Both the position numbers and the translations under genes were made by a program. The notes beneath the pieces are model-generated. The model made no database searches. It saw nothing but the letters and a program-made list of their open reading frames with translations, and was not told the DNA's origin. Of a stretch of DNA of 64,000 nucleotides, positions 63,380 through 64,000 are shown piece by piece; within the stretch, counting starts at the first letter, position 1, and each line of letters opens with the position of its first letter. Source of the stretch: an uncultured Eubacteriales bacterium (lineage in GTDB: Bacteria; Bacillota; Clostridia; Oscillospirales; CAG-382); NCBI GenBank assembly GCA_934444645.1, contig CAKSCV010000006.1, positions 62,001 to 126,000 on the forward strand, read 5' to 3'.

Positions 63380-64000
63380 TTGAGCGAAAATTTAAGCGGA
63401 ATATTAAATGTCTATAAGCCGCAAGGCTTAACCAGCCACGCGGTAGTTTCGCGTGTGCGCAAGTTTTACGGCGTCAAGCGCGTGGGACACGCCGGCACAC
63501 TCGACCCGATGGCCTGCGGCGTGCTGCCGGTGCTTGTCGGAAGCGCAGCAAGCGTGCAAGAGCTTGTCATGGAGCACGATAAAACCTACAAGGCAGGCGT
63601 TCTGTTCGGTGTGACCACCGACACCGGCGACGTCACGGGAAAGGTGCTTGACACCAAAACGCCGGCATTTGACGGCGCGGCCCTGAACGAAGCACTTACG
63701 CGCTTTACCGGCGAAATCGACCAGGTGCCGCCCATGTATTCGGCACTCAAGGTGGAGGGGCAGAAATTATACGAGCTTGCCCGGCGCGGCGAAACGGTTG
63801 AGCGCAAAGCGCGCAAGGTGACCGTTTACGGCATTCGGCTGCTCACGCCGTTTGACGGGAAGCGCTGCGACATCGAAGTGGACTGCTCAAAAGGGACGTA
63901 CATCCGGACGCTTGCCGAGGATATCGGGAACGCGCTCGGCTGCGGTGCGTGCCTTGACAGCTTAGAACGCACCGTGTGCGGCGTTTACCGCGCTGCGGAC
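63380..64000 (+). CDS. truB: tRNA pseudouridine(55) synthase TruB, N-terminal part, cut by window edge
   Basis: 207 codons are present before the window ends. The protein makes pseudouridine 55 in the T-loop of tRNAs. Visible motifs: LNVYKPQGLTSHAVV, KRVGHAGTLDPMACGVLP (catalytic Asp), DQVPPMYSALKVEGQKLYELAR and CSKGTYIRTLAEDIG. The start is TTG 63380, with CCGGAGG 5 nt ahead. It is co-directional and nearly contiguous with the PHP genes. Confidence 0.93.
   Translation, partial: MSENLSGILNVYKPQGLTSHAVVSRVRKFYGVKRVGHAGTLDPMACGVLPVLVGSAASVQELVMEHDKTYKAGVLFGVTTDTGDVTGKVLDTKTPAFDGAALNEALTRFTGEIDQVPPMYSALKVEGQKLYELARRGETVERKARKVTVYGIRLLTPFDGKRCDIEVDCSKGTYIRTLAEDIGNALGCGACLDSLERTVCGVYRAAD

Noticed and set aside
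1..64000. tRNA, rRNA and CRISPR features
   Set aside because: I looked for T-loop sequences, rRNA segments and regularly spaced repeats and saw none. Without a search tool, a degenerate tRNA could be missed.

Overview
The window looks like a chromosomal segment of a spore-forming, Gram-positive member of the Clostridia, probably Oscillospirales. The evidence is strong AAGGAGG-type ribosome binding sites, sigma-A promoters (TTGACA, 17 bp, TATAAT), many S-layer homology (SLH) surface proteins, cohesin and dockerin modules, CotF-like spore coat proteins, and the Firmicutes gene order darA-holB-ricT. No rRNA, tRNA or CRISPR array was seen.

Region 1 (1-14.3 kb) is a glycan-degradation block. It holds the 5' end of a glycyl radical enzyme gene running off the left edge, a divergent AraC regulator, a GH78-type alpha-L-rhamnosidase, a convergent araC-GH95 fucosidase pair, and an operon of an SLH-anchored GH99-like protein plus a secreted protein. 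Two of these transcription units share an almost identical 41-bp promoter-operator box.

Region 2 (14.3-31.5 kb, minus strand) encodes surface proteins: an SLH transglutaminase-like protein, a 40-residue peptide too short for routine gene calling, and two giant secreted proteins (about 2,220 and 2,340 residues) in one operon behind a consensus promoter with a roughly 165-nt leader. An intergenic repeat, a GH127 beta-L-arabinofuranosidase with a divergent AraC regulator, and an MgtC-type membrane protein follow (31.7-35.7 kb).

Region 3 (35.8-44.4 kb) is the most striking. This A+T-rich island begins with a tyrosine recombinase gene, followed by a 148-bp segment bounded by perfect 22-bp inverted repeats. 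The segment holds a perfect consensus promoter that points AWAY from the downstream operon in this sequence. The operon encodes an SLH-cohesin protein, a double-cohesin protein, and a 1,649-residue cohesin-dockerin-leucine-rich-repeat protein. The layout is that of a phase-variable invertible promoter, read here in the OFF orientation, controlling a small cohesin/dockerin surface complex. An SLH-anchored serpin gene follows.

Region 4 (46.4-55.5 kb) carries two spore coat-like genes, an M42-fold protein that has lost nearly all its metal ligands, an amino-sugar block (nagB, a Gfo/Idh/MocA oxidoreductase, nagA, araC), a roughly 1.25-kb element with long inverted arms and no credible gene, a type I dehydroquinase-like gene and a small acidic membrane protein. 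Region 5 (55.6-64 kb) is core housekeeping: tmcAL, a hypothetical gene, ruvC, darA, holB, ricT with a long disordered N-terminus, two tandem PHP-domain paralogues, and truB running off the right edge.
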